The notes under the pieces were generated by a model. The model ran no database searches. It was given only the letters and a program-made list of their open reading frames with translations, and was not told the origin of the DNA. From NCBI RefSeq assembly GCF_013410345.1, contig NZ_JACCFJ010000001.1, positions 1,649,001 to 1,713,000 of the forward strand: a DNA stretch of 64,000 nt. Reading direction: 5' to 3'. Positions 53,831 to 64,000 of the stretch are shown piece after piece. Origin of the DNA: Saccharopolyspora hordei (lineage in GTDB: Bacteria > Actinomycetota > Actinomycetes > Mycobacteriales > Pseudonocardiaceae). A program made the position numbers and the translations under genes. Within the stretch, counting starts at the first letter, position 1. The number at the start of each line of letters is the position of its first letter.

Positions 53831-54043
53831 TTGAAGAGTGGCATTCACCCCGAGTACGTGGTGACTCAGGTCACCTGCGGGTGTGGCAACAGCTTCACCA
53901 CCCGCAGCACCCGCAAGAGCGGCCAGATCACCGTTGAGGTCTGCTCCAACTGCCACCCGTTCTACACGGGCAAGCAGAAGATCCTGGACACCGGCGGTCG
54001 CGTGGCCCGCTTCGAGGCCCGCTACGGCAAGCGCAAGAAGTAG
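53831..54043 (+). CDS. rpmE: Ribosomal protein L31 (zinc-binding type)
   Basis: 70-residue L31. The four Cys of the zinc-containing form are present (VTCGCG and [11 protein letters not shown]), so this is the form used under zinc-replete conditions. FTTRST and [14 protein letters not shown] are typical. The TTG at 53831 follows AGGACGAG. A strong hairpin follows 7 bases after the stop. Confidence 0.96.
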   Translation: MKSGIHPEYVVTQVTCGCGNSFTTRSTRKSGQITVEVCSNCHPFYTGKQKILDTGGRVARFEARYGKRKK

Positions 54044-54050
54044 CTGCGAC

Positions 54051-54091
54051 GACGGCGCCCGCCCCGCGCACCGCGTGGGGCGGGCGCCGTC
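54051..54091 (+). terminator. Hairpin after rpmE
   Basis: GACGGCGCCCGCCCC (54051-54065) pairs perfectly with GGGGCGGGCGCCGTC (54077-54091), followed by TCTTGT. Confidence 0.88.
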
Positions 54092-54130
54092 TCTTGTCCT
54101 GTCCGCCCAGCCAGTGAAGAGGATCTGCCA

Positions 54131-55198
<1,068 letters not shown>

Positions 55199-55207
55199 GC
55201 TGTCGAC

Positions 55208-56080
55208 GTGACCCGACAGCCCCTGCGCCTGGCCATCCTCGAAGCGGAACGCACGCTCGCCGCAGCGGGTGTGGCGAGCCCGCGGACCGACGCCGAGCTG
55301 CTGGCCGCGCACCTGCTCGGGGTGGAGCGGACCAAGCTGATGATGGTGCCGCTGGTGGACCCACCGGTGGTCGAGGCCCTGCACGACCTGGTGAGCCGCC
55401 GCGCCGCCCGCGTCCCGCTCCAGCACCTCACCGGCCACGCCTCGCTCGGCGCGGTGACGCTGTCCGTGGGGCCGGGCGTGTTCGTGCCCCGCCCCGAGAC
55501 CGAGCTGCTGCTGGCCTGGGGCGAGAGCGTCCTCGACGGCGTCGAGCGGCCGGTCGTGGTGGACCTGTGCACCGGGTCCGGGGCGCTGGCGCTGGCGCTG
55601 GCCCACGCGCGCCCGGACGCCGAGGTGCACGCGGTGGAGAAGGACCCGACCGCGCTGTCCTGGGCCCGCCGCAACGCTGACCAGCGGGCGCAGGCCGGGG
55701 ACACCCCCATCCGGCTGTACTCCGGGGACGTCACCGACCCGCGGCTGTTCATGGAGCTGGAGGGCCTGGTCGACCTGGTGGTGTGCAACCCGCCGTACGT
55801 CCCGGACGGCACCCCGGTGCCGCCGGAGGTCGGCGACCACGACCCGCACGAGGCGGTGTTCGGCGGGCGCGACGGGCTGGACGTGGTGCGCCACGTGGTC
55901 GGCTGCGCGGCCCGCCTGCTCCGGCCCGGCGGCGGGGTGGCGATCGAGCACGACGACACCCACGGCGGCTCGGTGCCCGCCCTGCTGCGCGCCCGCCGCG
56001 TGCTCACCGACGTCGAGGACCACACCGACCTGGCCGGTCGCCCCCGCTTCGCCACCGCCCGCCGCACCCGCCCGGAGTGA
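55208..56080 (+). CDS. prmC: Release factor glutamine methyltransferase PrmC
   Basis: 290-residue SAM-dependent enzyme that methylates the GGQ glutamine of release factors. The SAM site is VVDLCTGSGALALALA near residue 118 and the catalytic NPPY is in VVCNPPYVP near 194. FVPRPETELLL is the substrate motif. The TGA stop at 56078-56080 is supplied by a dispersed repeat (GAGTGACAGG), so the C-terminal residues may have been trimmed by it. Confidence 0.93.
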   Translation: MTRQPLRLAILEAERTLAAAGVASPRTDAELLAAHLLGVERTKLMMVPLVDPPVVEALHDLVSRRAARVPLQHLTGHASLGAVTLSVGPGVFVPRPETELLLAWGESVLDGVERPVVVDLCTGSGALALALAHARPDAEVHAVEKDPTALSWARRNADQRAQAGDTPIRLYSGDVTDPRLFMELEGLVDLVVCNPPYVPDGTPVPPEVGDHDPHEAVFGGRDGLDVVRHVVGCAARLLRPGGGVAIEHDDTHGGSVPALLRARRVLTDVEDHTDLAGRPRFATARRTRPE

Positions 56081-56153
56081 CAGGAAGGTTCCCTTCCTCA
56101 CGTCAGGCGGGTGCCGTCCCGCGCGGGGCGTGACAGGAAGGTTCCCATCCTCG
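56075..56153 (+). repeat. CAGGAAGGTTCCC repeat cluster, 2 direct copies
   Basis: Copies at 56075-56103 (CTTCCTCAC form) and 56128-56153 (CATCCTCG form), 53 bases apart, between convergent prmC and the hydrolase gene. The first contains the prmC stop codon; the second ends 3 bases before the hydrolase stop. These are the last copies in the window. Confidence 0.95.
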
Positions 56154-56155
56154 CC

Positions 56156-57025
56156 TCACCGGTGGGCGTTGACGAACTCGCGCAACACGGCGTTGAACTC
56201 GGTCGGGCGCTCGCGGTTGGGCCAGTGGCCCGCCTCGGGGAGCACGCGCAGCGTCGCACCGGGGATCGCCGCGGCCGCGTCGCGGGCGGCCTGCACCGGG
56301 ACGATGGCGTCGCGCTCGCCGTGCACCACCATCACCGGGCACTGCAGCTGGCCGAGGTGGGGCAGGTGGTTGATGCGCATCGACGAGCGGCCGACCGCGT
56401 CGGCGTGCCAGTCGGCGAACACCGAACCGCGGGCGCGGGATTCGGCGATCACCTCGTCGACGATGGACTCCAGGTCGTGCACCCCGCGCCCGCCGGTGAA
56501 GAACAGCTTCGTCAGCACCGCGCGCACCAGGGACCGGTTGAGCCGCAACAACTTCGCCGCCAGCGGGCCGACGAAGCGGGCGCGCAGCGCCAGGTGGACG
56601 AGCAGGTGCCGCTCCAGCCGGTGCTGCAGCCCGGTGCTGTCCACGAGCACCAGTCCGCGCACCCGCTGCGGGTTGCGCAGCGCGAACCCGGCGGCGATGC
56701 TGCCGCCCATCGACAGCCCCACGAGCACCGCCTGCGGCACCTGCCAGGCGTCGAGCAGCCAGCGCAGGACCTCCTCGAAGGTGCGCTGGTTGGCGCGCCC
56801 CCGCCACGGCATGCTGCCGCCCTGCCCGGGCAGGTCGGGGACGAAGACGCGGTGGTCGGCGGCCAGCACCCCGATGGCGTGGCGCCAGCTGATCAACGCG
56901 TTGTCCGGGCCGCCGCCGTGCAGCAGGACGATCGCCGGGCCGCTGCTGCCGGCCCGGAAGAAGCGGACCCGGCCCGCCGGGAACTCGATGTGGTCGACCT
57001 CGACACCCTGGGGTGGGGCGGTCAT
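56156..57025 (-). CDS. Alpha/beta hydrolase
   Basis: 289-residue alpha/beta-hydrolase. The oxyanion motif is LLHGGGPDNALISW, the nucleophile is in VGLSMGGS (S105), the acid in VVHGERDAIVP and the His in PEAGHWPN. HGGGPD and the overall length resemble meta-cleavage product hydrolases such as BphD, MhpC or HsaD, but no ring-cleavage gene is nearby. The ATG at 57025 follows GAGAGCGAG. It interrupts the mycobacterial prmC-sua5 order and faces prmC tail to tail with repeats between. Confidence 0.85.
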   Translation of the reverse strand: MTAPPQGVEVDHIEFPAGRVRFFRAGSSGPAIVLLHGGGPDNALISWRHAIGVLAADHRVFVPDLPGQGGSMPWRGRANQRTFEEVLRWLLDAWQVPQAVLVGLSMGGSIAAGFALRNPQRVRGLVLVDSTGLQHRLERHLLVHLALRARFVGPLAAKLLRLNRSLVRAVLTKLFFTGGRGVHDLESIVDEVIAESRARGSVFADWHADAVGRSSMRINHLPHLGQLQCPVMVVHGERDAIVPVQAARDAAAAIPGATLRVLPEAGHWPNRERPTEFNAVLREFVNAHR

Positions 57026-57235
57026 GTTCTCGCTCTCTCCTCGCGTTCGATCTGCGTGCTGCCCGCTGGCGGCGGACTCTCGGGTGCCGCCCGGCACCGC
57101 CGTGCCCGCGAGCTCGTTGAACGGATCTTGGTCCGGCGTCGCGGCGTTACTCGCAGCGCATCGTCCCGGACGATCATCTCCGGTACCACTCGGTGCGCGT
57201 GCAGGCGGTGCTGCGGGGCGTGCCAGGATCGGGGT

Positions 57236-57886
57236 GTGAGCACCGTCTATGACTGCACTACCCCGGACAGCCGCGAGCAGGGCCTGGCCGCCGCGGCGGG
57301 CATCGTTCGCGCCGGTGGGCTGGTCGTGCTGCCGACCGACACGGTCTACGGCATCGGTGCGGACGCGTTCGACGCGAACGCGGTCCGCGCGCTGCTGGCG
57401 GCGAAGGGCCGCGGCCCGGACATGCCGGTGCCGGTGCTGGTCGGCTCGTGGTCCACTGTGGATGGGCTGGTGATGTCGGTCCCGCAGCAGGCGCGGACGC
57501 TGATCGAGGCGTTCTGGCCGGGCGGGCTGTCGCTGGTGCTGCCGCAGGCGCCGTCGCTGAACTGGGACCTGGGCGAGACCCGCGGCACGGTGAACCTGCG
57601 GATGCCGCTGCACCCGGTGGCCCTGGACCTGCTGCGCGAGGTCGGCCCGATGGCCGTCTCGAGCGCGAACCGCAGCGGTCAGGCGCCGGCCTCCAGCGTC
57701 GCCGAGGCGCGCGAGCAGCTGGGCGACTCGGTGCAGGTCTACCTGGACGGCGGGCCGTCCGGGGAGCCGGTGGCCTCCACCATCGTCGACCTCACCCAGG
57801 GCGCGCCGCGGATCCTGCGGGAGGGCGCGGTGAGCCGGGCGGAGCTGTCCGAAGTGCTCGGGGTGGACCTGGGAGCGGACTGGTGA
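57236..57886 (+). CDS. L-threonylcarbamoyladenylate synthase (Sua5/YwlC/YrdC)
   Basis: 216-residue enzyme making threonylcarbamoyl-AMP for the t6A modification of ANN-decoding tRNAs. The YrdC domain shows LVVLPTDTVYGIGADAF, WPGGLSLVLP and MAVSSANRSGQAPA. No long Sua5 C-terminal domain is present. The GTG at 57236 has no ribosome binding site; CAGGAT at 57224-57229 suggests a leaderless message. Its position after prmC matches Rv1301. Confidence 0.92.
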   Translation: MSTVYDCTTPDSREQGLAAAAGIVRAGGLVVLPTDTVYGIGADAFDANAVRALLAAKGRGPDMPVPVLVGSWSTVDGLVMSVPQQARTLIEAFWPGGLSLVLPQAPSLNWDLGETRGTVNLRMPLHPVALDLLREVGPMAVSSANRSGQAPASSVAEAREQLGDSVQVYLDGGPSGEPVASTIVDLTQGAPRILREGAVSRAELSEVLGVDLGADW

Positions 57887-58040
57887 CCCCGGTCGAGGAC
57901 CGGTGACCGGGGGCGCGACGGCGGCCGATAACGTGAGGCGCGGATCCGCCACGTGGAGAGCGATGAGGAGCGCTGGGTTGAGTCTTCCTTTCCTGGGGCT
58001 GAGCGTCGGCGACCCGCGACGGGGTGTGTGAGCGACCGGT

Positions 58041-59210
58041 ATGGACAACGCACCGTGGGCTCCGGCCGGGCTTCCCGCCCGCGAGTACTTGCTGGTCCTG
58101 CTCACCGCTGCGGCGACCACGTTCCTGCTGACCGGGTTGGTGCGCCTGCTGGCGATCCGGGTCGGCGCCGTGGCCTACCCGCGGCACCGTGACGTGCACG
58201 TCGAGCCGATGCCGCGGATGGGCGGTGTGGCGATGTACGGCGGGGTGCTGGCGGCGATCTTCCTCGCGTCCAACCTGCCCGCGCTCTCCCGCGGCTTCAC
58301 CTACTCCAACGACGCCTGGGCGGCGGTCGTGGCGGGCGGGCTGATCGTGCTCGTGGGCGCCCTGGACGACCGCTTCGAGCTGGACTCGCTGACCAAGCTC
58401 GCCGGGCAGGTCACCGCGGCCGGGGTGCTGGTGATCGCCGGGGTGCAGTGGTTCGTGCTGTGGGTGCCCTGGGGCGGCGTCGAGGGCTCGGTGGGCCAGA
58501 CGCTGGTGTTCAGCAGCAACCAGGGCCAGCTGCTGACGGTGCTGCTCACCGTGGCGATGATCAACGCGATGAACTTCGTCGACGGCCTCGACGGGCTGGC
58601 CTCCGGGATCGGCTTGATCTCCGCGACGGCCACGTTCGTGTTCTGCCTGGGCATGCTGGACCGGCAGAACGGGGACGTCAACGCCTACCCGCCGGCGCTC
58701 ATCGCGGCCGCCATCGCCGGGGCCTGCCTCGGCTTCCTGCCGTACAACTTCCAGCCCGCCCGGCTGTTCATGGGCGACTCCGGGTCGATGCTGATCGGGC
58801 TGATGCTGGCCACCGCCAGCACCTCGGCCTCCGGTCGGCTGCTGAACTACCCGGACGCGGACCCGACCGACACGATCGCGCTGCTGTCCCCGCTGCTGGT
58901 GGTCGCCGCGGTGCTGTTCGTGCCGCTGCTGGACCTGATCATGGCGGTGGTGCGGCGCACCAAGGCCGGCAAGAGCCCGTTCCACGCCGACAAGATGCAC
59001 CTGCACCACCGGCTGCTGGAGATCGGGCACTCGCAGCGCCGCGCGGTGCTGCTGATCTACCTGTGGGCAGCGGTCATCTCCTTCGGCGCGGTGTCGTTGA
59101 CGCTGTTCAACCCGGTCGTCGTGGCCTGGGTCGCAGGCCTCATGGTGCTGCTGGCGGCTATCATCTCGGTGATTCCGCGAATGAGAGCCCGAGCTGAACG
59201 AGAGTCCTGA
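58041..59210 (+). CDS. wecA: Undecaprenyl-phosphate GlcNAc-1-phosphate transferase (WecA type)
   Basis: 389-residue membrane enzyme with about 11 helices, transferring a sugar phosphate to decaprenyl/undecaprenyl phosphate to start a cell-wall linkage unit or other glycan. Diagnostic motifs are VGALDDRFELD, NAMNFVDGLDGLA, FMGDSGSML and the His loop KMHLHHRLLE. It corresponds to Rv1302 in M. tuberculosis, which makes GlcNAc-P-P-decaprenol for the arabinogalactan linker. Its TGA overlaps the ATG of the next gene. Confidence 0.92.
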   Translation: MDNAPWAPAGLPAREYLLVLLTAAATTFLLTGLVRLLAIRVGAVAYPRHRDVHVEPMPRMGGVAMYGGVLAAIFLASNLPALSRGFTYSNDAWAAVVAGGLIVLVGALDDRFELDSLTKLAGQVTAAGVLVIAGVQWFVLWVPWGGVEGSVGQTLVFSSNQGQLLTVLLTVAMINAMNFVDGLDGLASGIGLISATATFVFCLGMLDRQNGDVNAYPPALIAAAIAGACLGFLPYNFQPARLFMGDSGSMLIGLMLATASTSASGRLLNYPDADPTDTIALLSPLLVVAAVLFVPLLDLIMAVVRRTKAGKSPFHADKMHLHHRLLEIGHSQRRAVLLIYLWAAVISFGAVSLTLFNPVVVAWVAGLMVLLAAIISVIPRMRARAERES

Positions 59211-59656
59211 TGAGCGACACCACCACTCCGGCGAGCGAGAACCCGCACGCCGCTTCCGTGCGCCGGCTCGCCTCGGCGATGCTGCGCACCGCGATCTGGC
59301 CGGGCGTCGTGACGGTGGTGGTCGGGGCTGTCGTGGCCACCGCGCTGGTCGGTGCGTCGGGCCTGTTCGGTGCGCTGGTCGGCGGCGTCGTGGCGTTCGG
59401 CTCGTCGCTGCTGACGATCTGGTTGATGCGCTTCACCGGCGGCATGAGCCCGCACTTCGTGATGGTCGCCGCGCTGGGCGGCTACGTCGGCAAGATGCTC
59501 GTGCTGCTGGTGGTGATGACGCTGCTCGGCGGGGTCGAGGCACTGCACCGGGAGTCGCTGGCGTTCACCATGCTGGCGACGGTGCTGGTGTGGGCGGGCG
59601 CCGAGGTGGTGGCCTTCAAGCGCACCAGGACCCCCACCATCATCCCGGAGAACTGA
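59210..59656 (+). CDS. atpI: AtpI-like membrane protein (Rv1303 type)
   Basis: 148-residue protein with four membrane segments (TVVVGAVVATALVGASGLFGALVGGVVAFG region and VAALGGYVGKMLVLLVVMTLLGG). It sits just before atpB, the place of AtpI, an assembly or ion-delivery factor for ATP synthase. The sequence is divergent, so the assignment rests on topology and context. Confidence 0.72.
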   Translation: MSDTTTPASENPHAASVRRLASAMLRTAIWPGVVTVVVGAVVATALVGASGLFGALVGGVVAFGSSLLTIWLMRFTGGMSPHFVMVAALGGYVGKMLVLLVVMTLLGGVEALHRESLAFTMLATVLVWAGAEVVAFKRTRTPTIIPEN

Positions 59657-59922
59657 CCTGGTCGGCGCAGTGGTGGTGCCCCCAACGGAGGAACCGTCGA
59701 GAGTGACCGACCACATGTCGGGTCCCTACTTACCCGCTGGTATCGTCAGCCGCGCAGTTTCCTCCCTGCGCAGCGGCGGGCCGGGGAGCCCGGAGGCCCG
59801 AGGTCGGCCCGCGGTGGGGAGGGCCCTCCGCGTGCCGGATCGCGTATCAGGTACGTTAAGTGCAAAACGTGACGATTCCCCCGGCAGAGTGAAGACCACC
59901 GGGAGAACCGGAAGGAGCCCAG
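59657..59922 (+). other. Leader of the ATP synthase operon
   Basis: 266 bases without a gene. TACGTT (59852-59857) within a locally AT-rich GTATCAGGTACGTTAAGTG is a candidate -10 and TATCGT near 59742 another; neither has a clear -35. The promoter of atpB probably lies here, separating the synthase genes from wecA-atpI. Confidence 0.4.
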
Positions 59923-60702
59923 TTGGGCGCGCTGATGCTGGCCGAGGGCGGAACATTCCAGCCGCCGGGTGCCGATAGCTTTGTCCTTCCGCCGATCTTC
60001 GGCGGAGTCACCAAGCCGATGCTCCTCGTCGTGCTCTCGGCGATCATCGTGGGCGCCTACTTCGTGATCGCCACCCGGAACCTGAAGCTGGTCCCGGGCA
60101 AGGGGCAGTTCGTCGCGGAGTTCATCTACGAGTTCAGCCGCAACAAGATCGCGCGGGAACACATCGGGGCGAAGGACTTCCGTCCGTTCGTGCCGCTGAT
60201 CTTCACGCTGTTCACCTTCATCCTGGTGAACAACATCTTCGGCATCATCCCGTTCATCCAGTTCCCGACGATGTCGCGCATCGGCTTCCCGATCGCGCTG
60301 GCGCTCATGGTGTACCTGGTGATGCACGGGGTCGGGTTCGCCCGGCACGGCTTCCTGGGTTACTTCAAGCACATCATGTTCCCGCCCGGCGTGCCGAAGC
60401 CGATCTACGTCTTGCTGTCGCCGATCGAGCTGTTCCAGAAGTTCATCGCGCAGCCGGCCGCGCTCGCGATCCGGGTGTTCGCCGCGATGTTCGCCGGCCA
60501 CCTGATCCTGCTGGTGTTCACCCTGGGCGGTGAGTACCTGCTCATGGAGGCCACCGCGGCCTTCAAGCCGGTCTCCGTCGTCGGGTTCGCCTTCGCGATC
60601 GCGTTGACCTTCGTCGAGGCGCTGATCCAGGTGCTGCAGGCGTACATCTTCGCGCTGCTGACCGCGAGCTTCATCGGCGCGGCGCTGTCCGAAGGCCACT
60701 GA
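59923..60702 (+). CDS. atpB: ATP synthase F0 subunit a
   Basis: 259-residue membrane subunit forming the proton half-channels. The essential Arg is in QPAALAIRVFAAMFAGH, and the last helices contain FVEALIQVLQAYIFALLTASFIG. The TTG at 59923 lies 5 bases after GAAGGAG; an ATG at 59935 is possible. It is first in atpBEFHA. Confidence 0.95.
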   Translation: MGALMLAEGGTFQPPGADSFVLPPIFGGVTKPMLLVVLSAIIVGAYFVIATRNLKLVPGKGQFVAEFIYEFSRNKIAREHIGAKDFRPFVPLIFTLFTFILVNNIFGIIPFIQFPTMSRIGFPIALALMVYLVMHGVGFARHGFLGYFKHIMFPPGVPKPIYVLLSPIELFQKFIAQPAALAIRVFAAMFAGHLILLVFTLGGEYLLMEATAAFKPVSVVGFAFAIALTFVEALIQVLQAYIFALLTASFIGAALSEGH

Positions 60703-60769
60703 CCAACGAATCTCCGTTCCACAAGAGGACCTGTCGATCCGCGCCGAGAAGCGGACCGAGTGAAAGGTA

Positions 60770-61033
60770 GTGACAGTGAGCAACATCGTTCTCGCGCAGG
60801 CAGCTGAGGCCGCGACCAACATCAACCCCGGTCTGGCCGCGATCGGCTACGGCCTGGGCGCCATCGGCCCGGGTGTCGGCGTGGGCCTGATCTGGGCCGC
60901 GGTCATCAACGGCACCGCCCGCCAGCCGGAGGCCCAGGGCCAGCTGCAGGGCATCGCCTGGATCTCCTTCGTTCTGGTCGAGGTGCTCGCGCTGATCGGT
61001 CTGGTCGTCTACTTCATCGCCTCCGCTGGCTGA
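60770..61033 (+). CDS. atpE: ATP synthase F0 subunit c
   Basis: 87-residue hairpin of two helices. The loop is ARQPE and the proton-carrying Glu is in [11 protein letters not shown] (E71), with the region bound by bedaquiline in mycobacteria around it. [13 protein letters not shown] is the Gly-rich first helix. GTG at 60770 or 60776 after GAAAGG. Confidence 0.95.
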   Translation: MTVSNIVLAQAAEAATNINPGLAAIGYGLGAIGPGVGVGLIWAAVINGTARQPEAQGQLQGIAWISFVLVEVLALIGLVVYFIASAG

Positions 61034-61065
61034 GTTAACGGCTCAACGCGTTGGGAGACGTTGTG

Positions 61066-61623
61066 GTGAAGACGCAGATGCTGCTGGCCGCGGAAGGCGA
61101 GCACAACCCGATCATCCCCGAACCGGCGGAGATCGTGGTCGGTCTGATCGCGTTCTTGCTGCTGCTGTTCGCGCTCTGGAAGTACGCGGTCCCGCGCTTC
61201 GAGAAGGTCTACGCGGAGCGCAGTGAGCGGATCGAGGGCGGTATCGCCAAGGCCGAGGCCGCGCAGGCCGAGGCCCAGCGGACGCTGGAGCAGTACAAGG
61301 CGCAGCTGGCCGAGGCCCGCGCGGAAGCGGCTCGGATCCGCGACGACGCCCGTGCTGAAGGCCAGCAGATCCTGGAAGAGATGCGAGCCCAGGCCCAGGC
61401 CGAGTCCGAGCGGATCATCAGCCAGGGCCAGTCCGCGCTGGCGCACCAGCGGGCGCAGATCGTCGCCGAACTGCGGTCGGAGCTCGGCCGCCAGGCGGTC
61501 GAGCTCGCCAGCCGGGTCGTCGGCGAGTCCTTGGAGGACGAGGCCCGTCGCCGGGGGACCGTCGACCGGTTCCTGGACGAGCTGGAGGCCACCTCGGCCC
61601 CGGCGGAATCTTCCAAGGCCTAA
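61066..61623 (+). CDS. atpF: ATP synthase F0 subunit b
   Basis: 185-residue stator subunit: one N-terminal membrane helix (PAEIVVGLIAFLLLLFALWKY) and a long charged coiled coil rich in Ala, Glu, Gln and Arg. GTG at 61066 is placed 7 bases after GGGAGA; a TTG at 61051 and GTG at 61063 are alternatives. It is separate from atpH, unlike the mycobacterial b-delta fusion arrangement. Confidence 0.92.
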   Translation: MKTQMLLAAEGEHNPIIPEPAEIVVGLIAFLLLLFALWKYAVPRFEKVYAERSERIEGGIAKAEAAQAEAQRTLEQYKAQLAEARAEAARIRDDARAEGQQILEEMRAQAQAESERIISQGQSALAHQRAQIVAELRSELGRQAVELASRVVGESLEDEARRRGTVDRFLDELEATSAPAESSKA

Positions 61624-61644
61624 CCGAGTGAAAGGCGCTGAGAG

Positions 61645-62472
61645 TTGAGCACCCTCGTGAACGCCGCGAGCCGCGAGGCACTCGCAGCCACCGAGCTGCA
61701 GTTGCTCCAGGCCACCGACGGTGCGTCGGCCGCGGAGATCACCGAGCTCGCCGACGAGCTGTTCGGCGTGGCCGCGCTGCTGGGCCGGGAGTCCACGCTG
61801 CGGCGGGCGCTCGCCGACGCCTCCATCGAACCGCAGTCCAGGGAGGACCTGGCCCGCGGGTTGTTGGCGGACAAGCTCGGTGCGCGGTCGCTGCCGGTGG
61901 TCGTCGAGGCCGTCCGGTCCCGGTGGTCCGGGGCGAACGACCTGGTCAACGGCCTGGAGCGGTTGGCTCGCACGGCGCTGCTGGTGCAGGCCGAGCGGGC
62001 GGGCCGGCTCGACGCCGTCGAGGACGAGCTGTTCCGCCTGGGCCGCATCGTCGGCTCCCAGGTCGACCTGGAGCGGCTGCTGTCGGACCCGACCGGGGAC
62101 CCGGCAGGCAAGGAGGCGGTGGTCGACCAGCTCCTCTCGGGGAAGGTCGAGCCGATCACCTTGCAGTTGGTCCGCCAGCTGGTCACCCGGCCGCGCGGCC
62201 GGGTCAGCGAGGGGCTGGAGGAGCTCGCCGAGCTGTCGGCGAAGCGCCGCGAGCGCTCGGTGGCGCACGTCCGCTCTGCGATCCCGCTCACCGAGGAGCA
62301 GCAGCAGCGGCTGTCACGCACCCTGCAGCGGATCTACGCACGCCCGATCGCCCTGCACCTCGAGGTCGACCCCGAGGTCGAGGGTGGGCTGCTGATCCAG
62401 GTCGGAGACGAGGTCATCGACGGCAGCATCACGGGACGCCTGAAGGCCCTGCGACGCGACCTGGCCAGCTAG
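61645..62472 (+). CDS. atpH: ATP synthase F1 subunit delta
   Basis: 275-residue delta (OSCP) subunit joining F1 to the stator. The C-terminal signature, [33 protein letters not shown] in parts, is clear. The N-terminal helical bundle is full. At 275 residues it is longer than the E. coli protein (about 177) but not fused to a second b subunit. The TTG at 61645 follows AAAGG. Confidence 0.93.
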   Translation: MSTLVNAASREALAATELQLLQATDGASAAEITELADELFGVAALLGRESTLRRALADASIEPQSREDLARGLLADKLGARSLPVVVEAVRSRWSGANDLVNGLERLARTALLVQAERAGRLDAVEDELFRLGRIVGSQVDLERLLSDPTGDPAGKEAVVDQLLSGKVEPITLQLVRQLVTRPRGRVSEGLEELAELSAKRRERSVAHVRSAIPLTEEQQQRLSRTLQRIYARPIALHLEVDPEVEGGLLIQVGDEVIDGSITGRLKALRRDLAS

Positions 62473-62544
62473 CCGAGGGTGCGTGGGGACCAGGCGTCGA
62501 ACACCAACTCCCTTCCACGAACGAACCGAGGGCAGGAACGAGAC

Positions 62545-64000
62545 ATGGCGGAGCTGACGATCTCGTCGGACGAGATCCGCAGTGCGATCGAGAAGTACGT
62601 CTCCAGCTACTCCCCGGAGGTCAGCCGCGAGGAGGTCGGGGTCGTCACCGATACCGGTGACGGCATCGCCCATGTCGAGGGTCTGCCTTCGGTGATGACC
62701 GAGGAGCTGCTGGAGTTCCCCGGTGGCACCTACGGTGTCGCGATGAACCTGGAGGCTCAGGAGATCGGTGCGGTCATCCTGGGCGACTCCGGCAAGATCG
62801 AGGAGGGCCAGGAGGTCAAGCGGACCGGCAAGGTCCTCTCGGTCCCGGTCGGCGACGGCTTCCTGGGCCGCGTCGTCAACCCGCTCGGCGAGCCGATCGA
62901 CGGCCTCGGTGACATCGCCGCCGAGGGCAACCGCGCGCTCGAGCTGCAGGCCGCCACGGTCGTGCAGCGCAAGGGCGTGCACGAGCCGATGCAGACCGGC
63001 ATCAAGGCCATCGACTCGATGACCCCGATCGGTCGCGGGCAGCGGCAGCTGATCATCGGTGACCGCAAGACCGGCAAGACCACGGTCGCGGTCGACACGA
63101 TCATCAACCAGAAGGCCAACTGGGAGAGCGGCGACCCGACCAAGCAGGTCCGCTGCATCTACGTCGCGATCGGCCAGAAGGGCTCCACGATCGCCGGCGT
63201 GAAGCGCTCCCTGGAGGACGCCGGCGCGATGGAGTACACCACCATCGTCGCCGCCCCGGCCTCCGACTCCCCGGGTCTGAAGTGGCTGGCGCCCTACGCG
63301 GGCTCGGCCATCGGTCAGCACTGGATGTACCAGGGCAAGCACGTCCTGATCGTTTTCGACGACCTGACCAAGCAGGCCGAGGCGTACCGAGCGATCTCCC
63401 TGCTGCTGCGTCGTCCGCCGGGGCGTGAGGCCTACCCGGGTGACGTCTTCTACCTGCACTCCCGCCTGCTGGAGCGCTGCGCGAAGCTGTCCGACGAGAT
63501 GGGCGCCGGCTCGATGACGGGTCTGCCGATCATCGAGACCAAGGCCAACGACGTGTCGGCCTACATCCCGACCAACGTCATCTCCATCACCGACGGCCAG
63601 TGCTTCCTGCAGTCGGACCTGTTCAACTCCGGTCAGCGGCCGGCCATCGACGTCGGTATCTCGGTGTCGCGTGTCGGTGGTTCGGCGCAGATCAAGGCGA
63701 TGAAGAACATCACCGGTTCGCTGCGTCTGGACCTGGCCCAGTACCGGGAGCTGGAGGCCTTCGCGGCCTTCGCCTCCGACCTGGACGCCGCGTCCAAGGC
63801 CCAGCTGGACCGCGGTGCCCGCCTGATGGAGGTCCTCAAGCAGGGCCAGGGCGAGCCGCTGCCGGTCGAGGAGGAGGTCGTCGCCCTCTTCATCGGTACC
63901 CGGGGGCACCTGGACTCCGTCCCGGTCGCCGACGTGCGCCGCTTCGAGGCCGAGTTCCTCGCGCACATGCGCCGGAGTCACGCGACCACGCTCAAGGACA
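62545..64000 (+). CDS. atpA: ATP synthase F1 subunit alpha (5' part, cut by window end)
   Basis: The first 485 residues from the ATG at 62545, running off the window without a stop. The P-loop is GDRKTGKT near residue 172 with Lys in the place of Gln, as in mycobacteria. VISITDGQ and the alpha signature [17 protein letters not shown] are present. The family length is about 545, so about 60 residues are missing. Confidence 0.96.
   Translation, partial: MAELTISSDEIRSAIEKYVSSYSPEVSREEVGVVTDTGDGIAHVEGLPSVMTEELLEFPGGTYGVAMNLEAQEIGAVILGDSGKIEEGQEVKRTGKVLSVPVGDGFLGRVVNPLGEPIDGLGDIAAEGNRALELQAATVVQRKGVHEPMQTGIKAIDSMTPIGRGQRQLIIGDRKTGKTTVAVDTIINQKANWESGDPTKQVRCIYVAIGQKGSTIAGVKRSLEDAGAMEYTTIVAAPASDSPGLKWLAPYAGSAIGQHWMYQGKHVLIVFDDLTKQAEAYRAISLLLRRPPGREAYPGDVFYLHSRLLERCAKLSDEMGAGSMTGLPIIETKANDVSAYIPTNVISITDGQCFLQSDLFNSGQRPAIDVGISVSRVGGSAQIKAMKNITGSLRLDLAQYRELEAFAAFASDLDAASKAQLDRGARLMEVLKQGQGEPLPVEEEVVALFIGTRGHLDSVPVADVRRFEAEFLAHMRRSHATTLKD

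Overview
The window is very GC-rich actinobacterial DNA with GTG/TTG starts, tightly overlapping operons and heavy G/C third-position use. From 43.9 to 64 kb the order is argS-lysA-hom-thrC-thrB-rho-rpmE-prfA-prmC-sua5-wecA-atpI-like-atpBEFHA. This is the order found in Mycobacterium tuberculosis (Rv1292-Rv1308), but atpF and atpH are separate genes of normal length, not the mycobacterial fusion. With a conservon (cvnABCD), a DUF6319-like protein, DUF3105/DUF305 and DUF485-actP, this points to Pseudonocardiales, possibly Saccharopolyspora (inference; no 16S or marker search was done).

Layout. 0.2-4.7 kb: alpha-methylacyl-CoA racemase, acyl-CoA dehydrogenase, an alkaline-phosphatase-superfamily enzyme and an MpaB/DUF2236 oxygenase. 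5.1-9.2 kb: a glycolate/lactate oxidase operon (glcD-glcE-glcF) behind GntR-like operator sequences. 9.5-11 kb: a MerR regulator divergent from a frameshifted amidohydrolase. 11-14.5 kb: fadA-fadB beta-oxidation pair. 14.8-24.8 kb: a secreted protein, a TetR regulator divergent from a Baeyer-Villiger-type monooxygenase, a DUF6319-like protein, a secreted M14 carboxypeptidase, an MFS transporter, two small proteins (one ending in an amyloid-signalling-like motif) and a class A penicillin-binding protein. 25-33.4 kb: CPBP protease, serine hydrolase, frameshifted arfB, patatin, DUF3311-solute symporter pair, AbiEi-like protein and HtrA protease. 33.4-38 kb: cvnD-cvnC-cvnB-cvnA. 38.8-43.8 kb: DUF485-actP, a NUDIX remnant, tRNA-Arg(CCG), a CDF metal exporter, DUF305 and DUF3105. 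43.9-64 kb: the conserved housekeeping block, cut off inside atpA.

The most striking feature is a dispersed short repeat with core TGACAGGAAGGTTCCCAT followed by SCTC. I count about 43 copies by eye between 1.3 and 56.2 kb, almost all just downstream of genes. They occur singly, as direct clusters of two to four, or as eight inverted pairs that form long hairpins always arranged the same way. One pair lies in frame inside the cvnA sensor kinase gene. Copies occur between most tail-to-tail gene pairs but are absent from translationally coupled operons. Density, non-palindromic polarity and use as inverted terminator-like pairs resemble DNA uptake sequences of Neisseria and Pasteurellaceae. I do not recognise it as a named family.

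Functionally, the left third is mainly lipid and acid catabolism: racemase, acyl-CoA dehydrogenase, fadA and fadB share a 21-bp operator at two promoters. Glycolate/lactate oxidation and acetate/solute uptake feed the same central metabolism. The right third couples aspartate-family amino-acid synthesis, transcription/translation termination and ATP synthase.
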